From Chitinophagales bacterium (GTDB taxonomy: Bacteria; Bacteroidota; Bacteroidia; Chitinophagales; Saprospiraceae), in NCBI GenBank assembly GCA_013298955.1, contig JAAFJT010000001.1, positions 1-64,000 of the forward strand: a DNA stretch of 64,000 nt, given 5' to 3'. The notes under the pieces are model-generated. The model did not search any database, was not told the DNA's origin, and worked only from the letters and a program-made list of their open reading frames with translations. Both the position numbers and the translations under genes were made by a program. Position 1 is the stretch's first letter, and each line of letters starts with the position of its first letter. Positions 24,564-33,080 of the stretch are shown in pieces.

Positions 24564-26030
24564 TTAAAATTTATAACATTTTGTAGCTTTTCCGCGCCCA
24601 CCTTGTGCAGATGCTTTTTTTTCAATACGCAAAGGATTGATTTTCAATGCCATATAGAAATCAGCACCATTCAATTGCCCTTTGTAAAACCAACTCGCCA
24701 AATTATCAGAGCCAATCGTCAAAAATAGGGCGCGTAAACTCAATCCCCAGTGCAGTTGTTGCCAATTATGCAGCGAAATCGGCAAAGCGGCACTCCACCA
24801 TCGACTTTCATAACGCGGCGTAATCGCTGCCAACGCATCCGACATCGCTTGATTTGCCCCGCCCCGAATCGGTTGCACCCATAAACCATGCAGATACAAG
24901 GCTCCACCGTCGTCTTCAAAAATCGGTAATGCCGCCATCCGATAATCCACAAAAATTTGTAAACGGGCAGGCAAAAGCACTGAAAAAGAACGCGCTTTCA
25001 AAATCGCCGCAGGATTATCTGCATTTACAAATTTTCGATTAATTTGTTGCCCGAAAGATGTTATAACATTATTTTTATCATTAATCGCTAAATCATTGTT
25101 TGTAATGTTTTTATAAATATCATTTTTACTAATACTACGCCATTGTGCTGAATCCGTTAATCGAATCGCACCTATATCGTGTAAGGATGCGCCCCATTTC
25201 AAATCGTATTGAGTTGGCGTACCATTTGGAATGAATACCACTCCGAAATCGGTGGAAAAACCACTGCCTGTGGGTTGTTCGGGCGTTTTTTGCGCAGAGG
25301 TGGTCAAGCCCGTTTCGATAAATGCCGATTGGATGCGAATGGAATCAAACAATAATTTGGCAATACGCGTATCGCCTGTATTTTCAAGGTAGCCGCCTTG
25401 AAAACCCCATAATTTTTTGACAGTCAATCCAATAGAAATATAATTTTTATCTAATTCAAGAGCATAACTATAATTCAATCCTAATTCCGTCCAAGCCAAT
25501 CCTGCAACTTTTGAGGGTTCAATGTGAATTGTAGAATCAATCGCATAACTCATGTATCGATAACGATTGACAATGTGCGGCAAATCATAACCCGATACGT
25601 GTGTGCGCGCCTGCGCAAAAATGCCCCAAGTATGCCCTGATTCCGAACTCATCAAAAACGAAGGCAACATGCCCTCCGCTACCAACGAGAAAAATTTAGG
25701 GCGATTGTTATTATAAAAATCATAATATAAGCTTGGGGTTATCGGTGTGCGCAATTGCAAGGCAGGTACAGGTCCGATTACGCCTGTATTGTTTTTTACG
25801 GTGAAAAGGCTGGCATCTTTTACAAATAAAATATTGTTTTTGACGCTCAACCCAGTAGAAAATAAGTTTAAATCCCAAGATAACGGATAACTGGCAGCTC
25901 CCGCAGGATTTAAAAACAAACTGTGAATGCCTGCATAATTGTCGGTACGCAAACCGAGTTGCGCTTGTGCGCACACTTGTTGTTGCGTCAAGCCCATTAG
26001 AATTATGGACCAAACAATAGATTTGTTCAT
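24564..26030 (-). CDS. Outer membrane protein, DUF5723-like
   Basis: A protein of 488 residues with a signal peptide (to about residue 22, QQVCAQ). The mature start QLGLRTDNYAGIHSLFLNPAGAASYPLSWDLNLF resembles the opening of the Bacteroidota DUF5723 family and of PorV/FadL-like barrels. Many amphipathic strands follow (for example YRYMSYAIDSTIHI, LGLNYSYALELDKNYISIGLTVKKLWG). Probably an outer membrane beta-barrel with a role in the T9SS or envelope; the precise function is unknown. A single gene on the minus strand. Confidence 0.65.
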   Translation of the reverse strand: MNKSIVWSIILMGLTQQQVCAQAQLGLRTDNYAGIHSLFLNPAGAASYPLSWDLNLFSTGLSVKNNILFVKDASLFTVKNNTGVIGPVPALQLRTPITPSLYYDFYNNNRPKFFSLVAEGMLPSFLMSSESGHTWGIFAQARTHVSGYDLPHIVNRYRYMSYAIDSTIHIEPSKVAGLAWTELGLNYSYALELDKNYISIGLTVKKLWGFQGGYLENTGDTRIAKLLFDSIRIQSAFIETGLTTSAQKTPEQPTGSGFSTDFGVVFIPNGTPTQYDLKWGASLHDIGAIRLTDSAQWRSISKNDIYKNITNNDLAINDKNNVITSFGQQINRKFVNADNPAAILKARSFSVLLPARLQIFVDYRMAALPIFEDDGGALYLHGLWVQPIRGGANQAMSDALAAITPRYESRWWSAALPISLHNWQQLHWGLSLRALFLTIGSDNLASWFYKGQLNGADFYMALKINPLRIEKKASAQGGRGKATKCYKF

Positions 26031-26039
26031 ATTTTAATT

Positions 26040-26177
26040 TAAGTAAGTCGTTAAAATTAAAAAAATCGACAAAGAAGCATCCCTACTAAAAGGTTGATTT
26101 TCAATATAATATAACGTTTGGAGGGTTTGAAACCCTCCAAACGTTGTTGTCGATTCTTTCAATTTAACTACTTAGGA
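26040..26177. repeat. Element C, second full composite copy
   Basis: Outer arms AGTAAGTCGTTAAAATT..AAATCGACAA and TTGTCGATTCTTTCAATTTA..ACTACTTAGG enclose the core palindrome at 26113-26143 (ACGTTTGGAGGGTTTG). Order and sequence match the copy at 14095-14222 over most of the length. It lies just upstream of the DUF5723-like gene and beyond the 3' end of dgkA. Confidence 0.88.
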
Positions 26178-26209
26178 TATTGGATTTTCACCCATTAAAC
26201 GTACTTTAC

Positions 26210-26569
26210 CTATTTAAAGTCTATCCATTTAGGCAAAAATATCAATAAACCAACTCCGATTGCCGCCATCGCCATCAACAAAACCGCCCCCGCAGCCACA
26301 TCTTTTGCCTTGCCCGCCAACGGATGATATTCAGGCGAGACCAAATCGGTTAAAAATTCGAGCGCCGTATTCATCGCTTCCGCCATCAGCACCGCGCCAA
26401 AGGTTAGCAACAAAACACACCACTCCAACCGACTCAAATGCGACCAAAAACCTGCTGCTGTAACCAGCACTAACGCCAAAAGGTGAATTTGAGCATTCGC
26501 CTGCGTTGCAAAAAGGATGCGCATACCTTGTAGCGCATACCCAAAACTTTTAATTCTTTTTTCCAGCAT
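26210..26569 (-). CDS. dgkA: DgkA-type diacylglycerol/undecaprenol kinase
   Basis: A protein of 119 residues with three membrane helices. The catalytic helix contains AEAMNTALEFLTDLV, the family's ExxNTAxE motif, followed by HPLAGKAKDVAAGAVLL. It phosphorylates diacylglycerol or undecaprenol in the inner membrane with ATP. Its start overlaps the end of the EEP-family gene upstream by 20 bases, so the two are translationally coupled in one operon, with the lipid kinase gene just before them: three lipid/phosphate genes in a row. Confidence 0.93.
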   Translation of the reverse strand: MLEKRIKSFGYALQGMRILFATQANAQIHLLALVLVTAAGFWSHLSRLEWCVLLLTFGAVLMAEAMNTALEFLTDLVSPEYHPLAGKAKDVAAGAVLLMAMAAIGVGLLIFLPKWIDFK

Positions 26570-27488
26570 AGATAGAATCTTGCATAAATTGATAAATCCC
26601 AGAGATACCTAATCGTTCTCCTTTGATACCGTTAATTGTTTGAAAATCAATACATTGAAAATGATAAGAATAAAATAAGTGATCCATAGGCACTTCCAAT
26701 AACGAAATATGCCCATCACTGTGAATCGGGCGATACCCGCGCCGACTATCATTCAACTTCGCGGATGACCGAAAAAAAGCTAATTCCGTAGAAGTCGGTG
26801 GGATGTTATAATCACCTACCGTAATGATAGCACCTTTTAATTTTTCAATGTATAATGCAATGTTTTTCAATTGTTTTTGCATATCTTGATAAGCCGATTG
26901 GTACAAAGGCGGCGCGATATAGCTGGATATAATATAAATATTTTGTTTAGAATATTGGGTATCTTTGACCTGCACCACAATATTGGGGATGCGTCCCGAA
27001 TAAAACGTATCACATTTTACAAAAGGATATTTGGAATATATCGCCAATCCGTATAAATCAAGGCTTTCCACACCACATTTATAGGGGTAAGCGCGACGCA
27101 ACGAATCTCGAAAAATCTTATTCCAAACAGGACTTGTTTCCTGTACAGAGATTAAATCCGCATTGAGTTGGCGCAAGGAATGTAAAAAGGGAGGTACATC
27201 TTCGATATAACTAAGGTTGAAATGCGCTATTTTTAAAGCGGGTGCGTTTGTTTTGGGCGGGTATTCAATGCCCACATTGGACATCACCTTCAAAAAAATA
27301 CATAACACCGCCGCCACAGTGAACGTATAAAGCATGAGTCGTTCTTGCTTAAAGCATAAAAAAACAAGCCCTAATAACCAATAACCTAAGGTAATTTGCA
27401 TCGCATAATGCGCCCACCATTTAAAAATAAATAAATGCACAGGGTAAAGGCAGCAAAATACGCCTAAACCAAGTACACCCATTATCAT
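26550..27488 (-). CDS. Endonuclease/exonuclease/phosphatase family membrane protein
   Basis: A protein of 312 residues from ATG 27488 (the frame also has a TTG at 27512). Three hydrophobic helices at the N-terminus (GVLGLGVFCCLYPVHLFIF, ITLGYWLLGLVFLCF, TFTVAAVLCIFL) precede an EEP catalytic domain from residue 85: KIAHFNLSY, ADLISVQET (metal-binding Glu), VGDYNIPPTS (GDxN) and MDHLFYS at the end. It resembles the membrane-anchored EEP proteins common in Bacteroidota; it may be a phosphodiesterase acting on lipids or nucleotides. It overlaps dgkA by 20 bases. Confidence 0.85.
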   Translation of the reverse strand: MIMGVLGLGVFCCLYPVHLFIFKWWAHYAMQITLGYWLLGLVFLCFKQERLMLYTFTVAAVLCIFLKVMSNVGIEYPPKTNAPALKIAHFNLSYIEDVPPFLHSLRQLNADLISVQETSPVWNKIFRDSLRRAYPYKCGVESLDLYGLAIYSKYPFVKCDTFYSGRIPNIVVQVKDTQYSKQNIYIISSYIAPPLYQSAYQDMQKQLKNIALYIEKLKGAIITVGDYNIPPTSTELAFFRSSAKLNDSRRGYRPIHSDGHISLLEVPMDHLFYSYHFQCIDFQTINGIKGERLGISGIYQFMQDSIYAGKKN

Positions 27489-27554
27489 ATTTTCCCCTGT
27501 TTTAGATTTCAAAATAATTAAAATTTATATTTACAAATGTTTGTTTATCAAATA

Positions 27555-28496
27555 TTAAGGTATAATAACTTTAAGTGCTTTGTGTAGAATCGCAATTTCA
27601 AGAGGCGTTTGCCCTAAAAATTCACCATCTGTTTCAACGCGTATGGGTGTTTCAAGGCTTTCGATTTGAATGTTTTTGACTTGGTGTAAGGTTGTGTAAG
27701 GCTTGATTTTCGCCACTGTACCCAAATATAATTTGGGCGTATGTAGCAAAACGCTCAAGCGCGACAAATCTCGAATCAAGGTCAAGGCTAATAAACCATC
27801 ATCTGCAATCGCATGAGGCGTAAGCTGCATGCCCGCCCCACTGCATCGGTGAATGCCGAAATTGATGGTATAGAACTTATCTATAACCGTTTCTCCGTCA
27901 AAAGTGACACGCACTTTGGACGCTTTATAGTGATTTAAGCACTTCAAAATATGCCAAAAGTAAGAAAATTTTTTGGAAATCAAGCGTTTAGAAAACTCTA
28001 CCGAATGCACGACCTCTGCATCATAACCCGCACCACCTGCATTCGCAAAAAAATGTTCAGATATAGTATTTTGATTATCATGTTGTTTTGTATATCGAAT
28101 TATGCCAATATCTTGCCAACCTACTTTTTCGCGTTGAATCATTTGAAAAAAAAGGATTCTATTTTTAGGCAATTTCCAATTGCGCGCCCAATCATTTCCA
28201 GTGCCAACTGGCAAAAGCGTGTACATAATTTCAGTCGTTGGGACGATTTTTTGTTTAAAAATGCCATTAATCACCTCATTTCCAGTGCCGTCACCGCCGA
28301 TAGCGATGATTTTGCGGTGTCCTGCACCAATGCCTTCAATTGCAAATCGGGTTGCATCTCCGCCTTTTTCGGTGACGCGAAGGACGTAAGAGAGGTTCAA
28401 TTCCTGAAGTATTTGTTCGATTTTGGCGCGATTTTGGCGAAATTTACCGCCGCCAGAAGTCGGATTTGCGATGAGTAACCAAGTTTCACGAAGCAT
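27555..28496 (-). CDS. Diacylglycerol kinase-like lipid kinase (YegS/DgkB type)
   Basis: A protein of 313 residues, normal for this family. It contains NPTSGGGK at the N-terminus, the nucleotide-binding GGDGTGNEVINGI near residue 75, LPVGTGNDWARNW and a C-terminal VETDGEFLGQTPLEI. It phosphorylates diacylglycerol or a sphingoid-type lipid with ATP at the membrane. It shares strand and close spacing with the EEP and dgkA genes. Minus-strand promoter TATTTTTG at 28526-28533 is back to back with the promoter of the M48 protease gene. Confidence 0.93.
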   Translation of the reverse strand: MLRETWLLIANPTSGGGKFRQNRAKIEQILQELNLSYVLRVTEKGGDATRFAIEGIGAGHRKIIAIGGDGTGNEVINGIFKQKIVPTTEIMYTLLPVGTGNDWARNWKLPKNRILFFQMIQREKVGWQDIGIIRYTKQHDNQNTISEHFFANAGGAGYDAEVVHSVEFSKRLISKKFSYFWHILKCLNHYKASKVRVTFDGETVIDKFYTINFGIHRCSGAGMQLTPHAIADDGLLALTLIRDLSRLSVLLHTPKLYLGTVAKIKPYTTLHQVKNIQIESLETPIRVETDGEFLGQTPLEIAILHKALKVIIP

Positions 28497-28525
28497 AGAA
28501 TGAAAGGTTGAGGGTCTTTTTCGGG

Positions 28526-28544
28526 CAAAAATACAATAAATTTG
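28526..28544. promoter_or_regulatory. Divergent promoter pair
   Basis: Minus-strand TATTTTTG (28533-28526) points to the lipid kinase gene, and plus-strand TAAATTTG (28537-28544) points to the M48 protease gene. The two -7 boxes are three bases apart, so the genes may compete for or share regulation. Confidence 0.5.
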
Positions 28545-28646
28545 CAGATTTGCGTAGAAATGTGCTTTGAAAAAAGATTCTTTTGTATTTTGGAGGCGAT
28601 TTTTAGAAAACTATCACATTACATCACCAATTTCCATTGATTTACA

Positions 28647-29453
28647 ATGAATAATAGTTTAAAAGTTCGGTTGATGATAGGATTGGCAATGGCTGCTTTT
28701 GCTTATTTTTCCTATCTTTCCAAAACGTCTATCAACCCGATAACAGGCGAAAAACAAAAGGTGAGCCTGAGTGCTGCACAAGAAATTGCGATGGGCTTGC
28801 AGTCCGCCCCGCAAATGGCGGCTGAGATGGGGGGGGAAACCCATGACCCTGCCTTGTTGCAATACGTGCAGGCAGTGGGTCAAAAGTTGGTTTCCAAGAC
28901 GGAAGCGGCTAATTCGCCTTATAAAAACAATTTTCAATTCCATGTTTTAGCGGATAAACAAACCATTAACGCGTTTGCCTTGCCGGGTGGACAGATTTTT
29001 ATCACAGAAGGTTTATTGGCGCGGTTGGATAAGGATAAATTTGAAGATGAAGTCGCAGGCGTTTTGGGACATGAGATTGGACACGTCATTGGGCGACACT
29101 CGGCAGAACATTTGGCAAAACAAGAGTTGACGCAAGGGCTAATTGGTGCAGTGACGGCGGCAACTTCGGATGGGACAGGCATGTCGGGCGCACAAATTGC
29201 GCAGATGGTGGGCAATATGATTAATATGAAACATGGGCGCGAAGACGAATTAGAGTCGGATAAGTGGGGCGTAAAATATGCGATTCAATCGGGGTATGAC
29301 CCAGAAGGAATGATTCGCGTGATGGAGATTTTGAAACAGGCAATGGGAAACAATCGGCAATCGGAATTTTCGAGTTCGCACCCAAGTCCCGAAAATCGAA
29401 TTGTAAAATTGCGCGAAGAAATTGCTAAATTGCGCGGTGGCGCGGCAAAATAA
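28647..29453 (+). CDS. M48-family metalloprotease
   Basis: A protein of 268 residues with an N-terminal hydrophobic anchor (VRLMIGLAMAAFAYFSYL). The zinc motif is HEIGHVIGRH (HExxH, near residue 146), the third ligand Glu lies in EDELESDKWGVKYA, and HPSPENRI near the C-terminus is the conserved end motif. This is the pattern of BepA/LoiP-like periplasmic M48 proteases, which take part in outer membrane protein quality control. A soluble periplasmic role is likely, tethered to the membrane. Starts 103 bases after the divergent promoter. Confidence 0.92.
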   Translation: MNNSLKVRLMIGLAMAAFAYFSYLSKTSINPITGEKQKVSLSAAQEIAMGLQSAPQMAAEMGGETHDPALLQYVQAVGQKLVSKTEAANSPYKNNFQFHVLADKQTINAFALPGGQIFITEGLLARLDKDKFEDEVAGVLGHEIGHVIGRHSAEHLAKQELTQGLIGAVTAATSDGTGMSGAQIAQMVGNMINMKHGREDELESDKWGVKYAIQSGYDPEGMIRVMEILKQAMGNNRQSEFSSSHPSPENRIVKLREEIAKLRGGAAK

Positions 29454-29508
29454 GTCGCGGATGACACGGTTTCCAATATAAAACCAAATTTTTATCTAAA
29501 AATGACAC

Positions 29509-29604
29509 TTGGATTTTGCCGCAATGTTGGATTACGGGCGTAAAATCGGCAGCCCGAAACGCCGAAAAATGACGTTTCGTGAACGCGGACAGATGTTGGA
29601 AAAA
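29509..29604 (+). pseudogene. Remnant resembling the N-terminal part of PaaZ/aldehyde dehydrogenase
   Basis: A frame with LDFAAMLDYGRKIGSP and MTFRERGQML fits the region of the phenylacetate-pathway protein PaaZ that precedes its aldehyde dehydrogenase domain (E. coli reads GLDMAAARQ...MTFIERAAMLK). The match ends after about 32 residues and the frame then runs into unrelated sequence; there is no start with a leader and no catalytic part. Most likely a decayed gene scrap. Confidence 0.45.
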
Positions 29605-29692
29605 GGGGCGGTCAATTGGCTTGCAGGCGTACCTGCGAGCCACCGTTACCTCGTCTTTGACATGATTCCTTCATCTTATTCAAACACTTCGA

Positions 29693-30574
29693 TTATTTAA
29701 ATCGGCTTATAATCACAATCCCGCCTATGATAAGCAAAATCGCTAAACAATGCACCCATGATAATATTTCGCCATCAAAAATCCCCCAAGCAATCGCCAC
29801 AATCGGCACAAAATACGTGACCGAACCCGCAAATAAAGCAGACGAAACTTGCAAAATACGTGCAAAAAAGAATTGAGCAATTGCAGTCCCTAAAATACCC
29901 AAAGTCATTGCGGCTGCAAACGATTGTTGTCCATGCGGATGGGTTTGCAAAACGGTTAACCAATTGGTTGTCAATAAAATACATAATCCAAATAATCCTG
30001 CAATCGAAACAGCCATAATCGCTAAGGGCAAAGCAGGTACTTCAGGCAAGTGTTTTTTAATCCAATTTAAATTGAATCCGTAACATAGCGTGGCTAAAAT
30101 AATCCATAACGCATGGGCATTTAAACTCCATTCACCTTTGGCATTGACTAAAATCAACAGTGCGGAACCTAAAAATCCTAAACTTAAACCTGCGATTTTC
30201 AACCAACTTGGCGATTGTCGAAAGAAAATAATGCCCAAAATGAAAACCATACAAGGTGTTAAAGCATTTAAAACGCCAGTGACCGCACTCGGCAACCCTA
30301 ATTGCCCAAGTGCGAAAAAATAAATGGGAAATGCGAGTCCCGTGATGGCAGAGACCACCAAATGCCACCATTTATTTTTGGGTATTAGGGCGATTTGGGG
30401 TTTGATGAACCAAATCATTACTAACATGGCAGAGGTCAAACGCAAACTTGCCGTTTCTATCGGTGAAAAACTGATTAAAGTGCGTTTCATTAAAATAAAA
30501 GAACTGCCCCATACCAACGTCAAGTATAAGAATGAAGTCCAAATAGTAAGCGTATTTTTTTGATTTTGAATCAT
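29693..30574 (-). CDS. EamA/DMT-family transporter
   Basis: A protein of 293 residues with ten predicted membrane helices in two EamA halves, each opening with a conserved pattern (FLYLTLVWGSSFILMKRTLISFSP in half one, ALWIILATLCYGFNLNWIKKHLP in half two). It ends with a lysine-containing tail VIISRFK. These carriers export metabolites or amino acids from the cytoplasm; substrate unknown. Single gene, divergent from the glycosyltransferase gene. Confidence 0.92.
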   Translation of the reverse strand: MIQNQKNTLTIWTSFLYLTLVWGSSFILMKRTLISFSPIETASLRLTSAMLVMIWFIKPQIALIPKNKWWHLVVSAITGLAFPIYFFALGQLGLPSAVTGVLNALTPCMVFILGIIFFRQSPSWLKIAGLSLGFLGSALLILVNAKGEWSLNAHALWIILATLCYGFNLNWIKKHLPEVPALPLAIMAVSIAGLFGLCILLTTNWLTVLQTHPHGQQSFAAAMTLGILGTAIAQFFFARILQVSSALFAGSVTYFVPIVAIAWGIFDGEILSWVHCLAILLIIGGIVIISRFK

Positions 30575-30790
30575 TTATAGATAATTTTAATTTTTATAAT
30601 AAAAATGCTTATTGTTTGAATCAGGAGTGAAGGAATCTTCGGAATGAAGAACGCGTGAGCAGGATTCAAAAACGGAGCAAAAGTGCAAAAAAAAAACGTA
30701 TTGAGATACACGAACAGGTGGATTGTTTTACATCAAAAATATAATTTTTTACTACTTTTACCTGTTTTTTCACGCTTAAAATCCAGTACC

Positions 30791-31978
30791 ATGAAAATCG
30801 CTTTTGATGCCAAAAGATTGTATCACAATACAACAGGGCTTGGCAATTACAGTCGCACGTTAGTAGAAACATTGGCACAATATTATCCAAAAAATGAATA
30901 TCATTTATTCACAACCAAGGATGATGATGCGCCGCGTTTAGCTTTTTTAAAACAACAGCCTTGTGTCAAACGGCATTTACCACAAGGTTTTTTTCAATGG
31001 AATGCCAGTTTATGGCGTACCTTTGGTTTGAAAAACGATGTGGCTGCGATAGGCGCAACGCTTTTTCACGGATTGAGTAATGAATTACCGATAGGCATTG
31101 AAAAAACAGGCGTGAAAACGATTGTGACAATACATGATTTGATTTTTGAACGATTTCCAAAATATTATTCGTTTGCATCGGTCAATGTGCCGCTGTATCG
31201 GGCTAAATTTCGCTCTGCTTGTGAACGTGCCGATGTAGTGGTAGCGGTTAGCGAGATGACCGCACAAGATATTGAAACGTTTTACAAGATTCCGCGCCCT
31301 AAAATTCGAGTGATTTATCAATCTTGTCACCCACAATTTCATCAAAATGGCTTTTTAACCCCCCAAAAGCGGGAACAAGTACGCCAAAAATATCATTTGC
31401 CGGATGAATATCTGTTATATGTTGGAACGGTGAATCCACGCAAAAATTTATTAACTTTGTTGAAAGCCTTGTGTGGACTCCCCAAAACGTGTCATTTAGT
31501 GGTGATTGGAGCAGGAACGGCGTATTTTAAACAATGTCAACAATTTGTTGTTGAAAAAAAACTATCCAATCAAGTTTTTTGGTTGCCCAATGCTGATTTT
31601 GCTGATTTTCCAGCGATTTACCAGTCGGCGCAATTGTTTTTATTACCGTCCTATTTTGAAGGTTTTGGGATTCCGATTATAGAAGCCTTGCATTCGGGCG
31701 TGCCTGTTTTGACCACTCATGGCTCTTGTTTTGCAGAAGCGGGTGGTGGGCATTCCATTTATTTGCCGCCTGATGAAGTGGATAGTTGGATTGAAAATAT
31801 TCAAAAAACATTGATTGACAATGAATTACGCAACAAAATGATTCAAAATGGATATTTGCACGCTCAACAATTTGAAGCTGCAACGATTGCTAAACAATGG
31901 ATTCAATTATATGAACATACTGTATTGGAGTCGCCAGAAAATTTATTTTCCAATGCCAATGCAGTGCGCAAGCAGTAG
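30791..31978 (+). CDS. Glycosyltransferase family 1 (GT4-type)
   Basis: A protein of 395 residues from ATG 30791; 36 more codons upstream are open but not protein-like. The GT-B fold shows DAKRLYHNTTGLGNYSRTL at the N-terminus, a Rossmann strand YLLYVGTVNPRKNLLTLLKA in the middle, and the donor-binding motif SYFEGFGIPIIEALHSGVPVLTT (EX7E) in the C-terminal domain. It should transfer a sugar from a nucleotide sugar to a glycan or lipid in the cytoplasm. No neighbouring polysaccharide genes define its product. The QueD-like gene follows after 34 bases and may be co-transcribed. Confidence 0.92.
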   Translation: MKIAFDAKRLYHNTTGLGNYSRTLVETLAQYYPKNEYHLFTTKDDDAPRLAFLKQQPCVKRHLPQGFFQWNASLWRTFGLKNDVAAIGATLFHGLSNELPIGIEKTGVKTIVTIHDLIFERFPKYYSFASVNVPLYRAKFRSACERADVVVAVSEMTAQDIETFYKIPRPKIRVIYQSCHPQFHQNGFLTPQKREQVRQKYHLPDEYLLYVGTVNPRKNLLTLLKALCGLPKTCHLVVIGAGTAYFKQCQQFVVEKKLSNQVFWLPNADFADFPAIYQSAQLFLLPSYFEGFGIPIIEALHSGVPVLTTHGSCFAEAGGGHSIYLPPDEVDSWIENIQKTLIDNELRNKMIQNGYLHAQQFEAATIAKQWIQLYEHTVLESPENLFSNANAVRKQ

Positions 31979-32012
31979 TTGCTACCTGCTTTTAAAAAAT
32001 TAAAACAACAAA

Positions 32013-32423
32013 ATGGTTTATCTAACAAGAATCGAACGGTTTAATGCTGCCCACAAACTTTGGGTAGCGGCTTGGTCTGCCGAACAAAATGCAGCCATTT
32101 TTGGAAAATGCTCCAATAAAAATTGGCATGGTCACAATTACACCCTCTATGTCACCGTCAAAGGCAAGCCAGACCCTATGACGGGTTTTGTCATGGATGC
32201 CAAAGAACTGAGCCAATTAATTAAAAATATTATTACGGATAAATTGGATCATTCCAACTTAAATTTGGATGTTGATTTTATTCCCAAAGCGTTACAACCA
32301 ACAACGGAGAATTTAGTCCTCCTCATTTGGCATGAATTGATGCCACATTTGAAAAATTGTCAATTGCATTGCATCAAATTGATGGAAACTGAAAATATTT
32401 ATGCAGAATATTATGGAGCCTAA
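32013..32423 (+). CDS. queD: 6-carboxytetrahydropterin synthase / PTPS family
   Basis: A protein of 136 residues. Zinc ligands are His in FNAAHKL and WHGHNY; the catalytic Cys lies in FGKCSNKNWHGHNYTLYVTV, and DHSNLN plus the C-terminal METENIYAEY complete the family pattern. It converts 7,8-dihydroneopterin triphosphate to 6-carboxytetrahydropterin for queuosine, or makes 6-pyruvoyltetrahydropterin; the sequence fits either. No other queuosine genes are near. It begins 34 bases after the glycosyltransferase gene. Confidence 0.9.
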   Translation: MVYLTRIERFNAAHKLWVAAWSAEQNAAIFGKCSNKNWHGHNYTLYVTVKGKPDPMTGFVMDAKELSQLIKNIITDKLDHSNLNLDVDFIPKALQPTTENLVLLIWHELMPHLKNCQLHCIKLMETENIYAEYYGA

Positions 32424-33080
32424 ATAACGCCTATTAGTGGTTTTTTTTGGACAACAAGGTCGCGTCACTGCTGCTTGGTACGGGTTTGAACTCCCATATC
32501 CTTGCAATCCGTATTTTTTTAAAATAATTATATGTAATGCAATATGGTTTTTAAAATCCGTACCCATCCGTTGATTCCGTATATCCTACCGCTAAAACTT
32601 AACACGCGCTTATGCCCGTCACGTCATTAGACCATATAAAGCGTCCTGTCGCGTTTATTAAGCAATGAAACATGCAATATTCATATATTTTGTAACATGC
32701 TATTTTTATTTCAAGAATGACGCTCGTATTCATGTCACATATCTTGTCTTTTTAAATATTTTATATAAAATATTTATTTGTTAATCAATATTTTATATAA
32801 TAAAAAATGCGTTATGTGTTTTAACAAAATAATATTAAAAAACATAGCTTTTTTCAAAAACACTTTTTAATATTGTTTGGTCACCAGTTTATGCCTTAAA
32901 AATTGCTGTTGTTTTGTAATATTTTGTCTAAACAAATTCAATTATGAATCTATATTGCTATTTTCTCATGCAACCTAAAACCCGCTTTGATTAAGCCCAT
33001 TGATAATATGATTCTCTGGCTCATTTGTTTAAACAAAAACTAAAATTTTCTTCCTAATTTTTAATGATGACCATTTAAGT
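32424..33080. other. Intergenic region, 657 bp, no gene seen
   Basis: The first 160 bases hold an imperfect inverted structure (GGTACGGGTTTGAA..CAATCCGTATT and ..AAAATCCGTACCCATCC) with weak likeness to 55160-55250. The rest is very AT-rich, with ATTTTATATAA repeats near 32755-32800, up to the SdrD-B gene. The GGTTTGAACTCCC string is not part of a tRNA. Confidence 0.55.

Noticed and set aside
32470-32580. tRNA-like string GGTTTGAACTCCC
   Set aside because: No acceptor stem or anticodon arm can be formed; the string is part of an imperfect inverted repeat.
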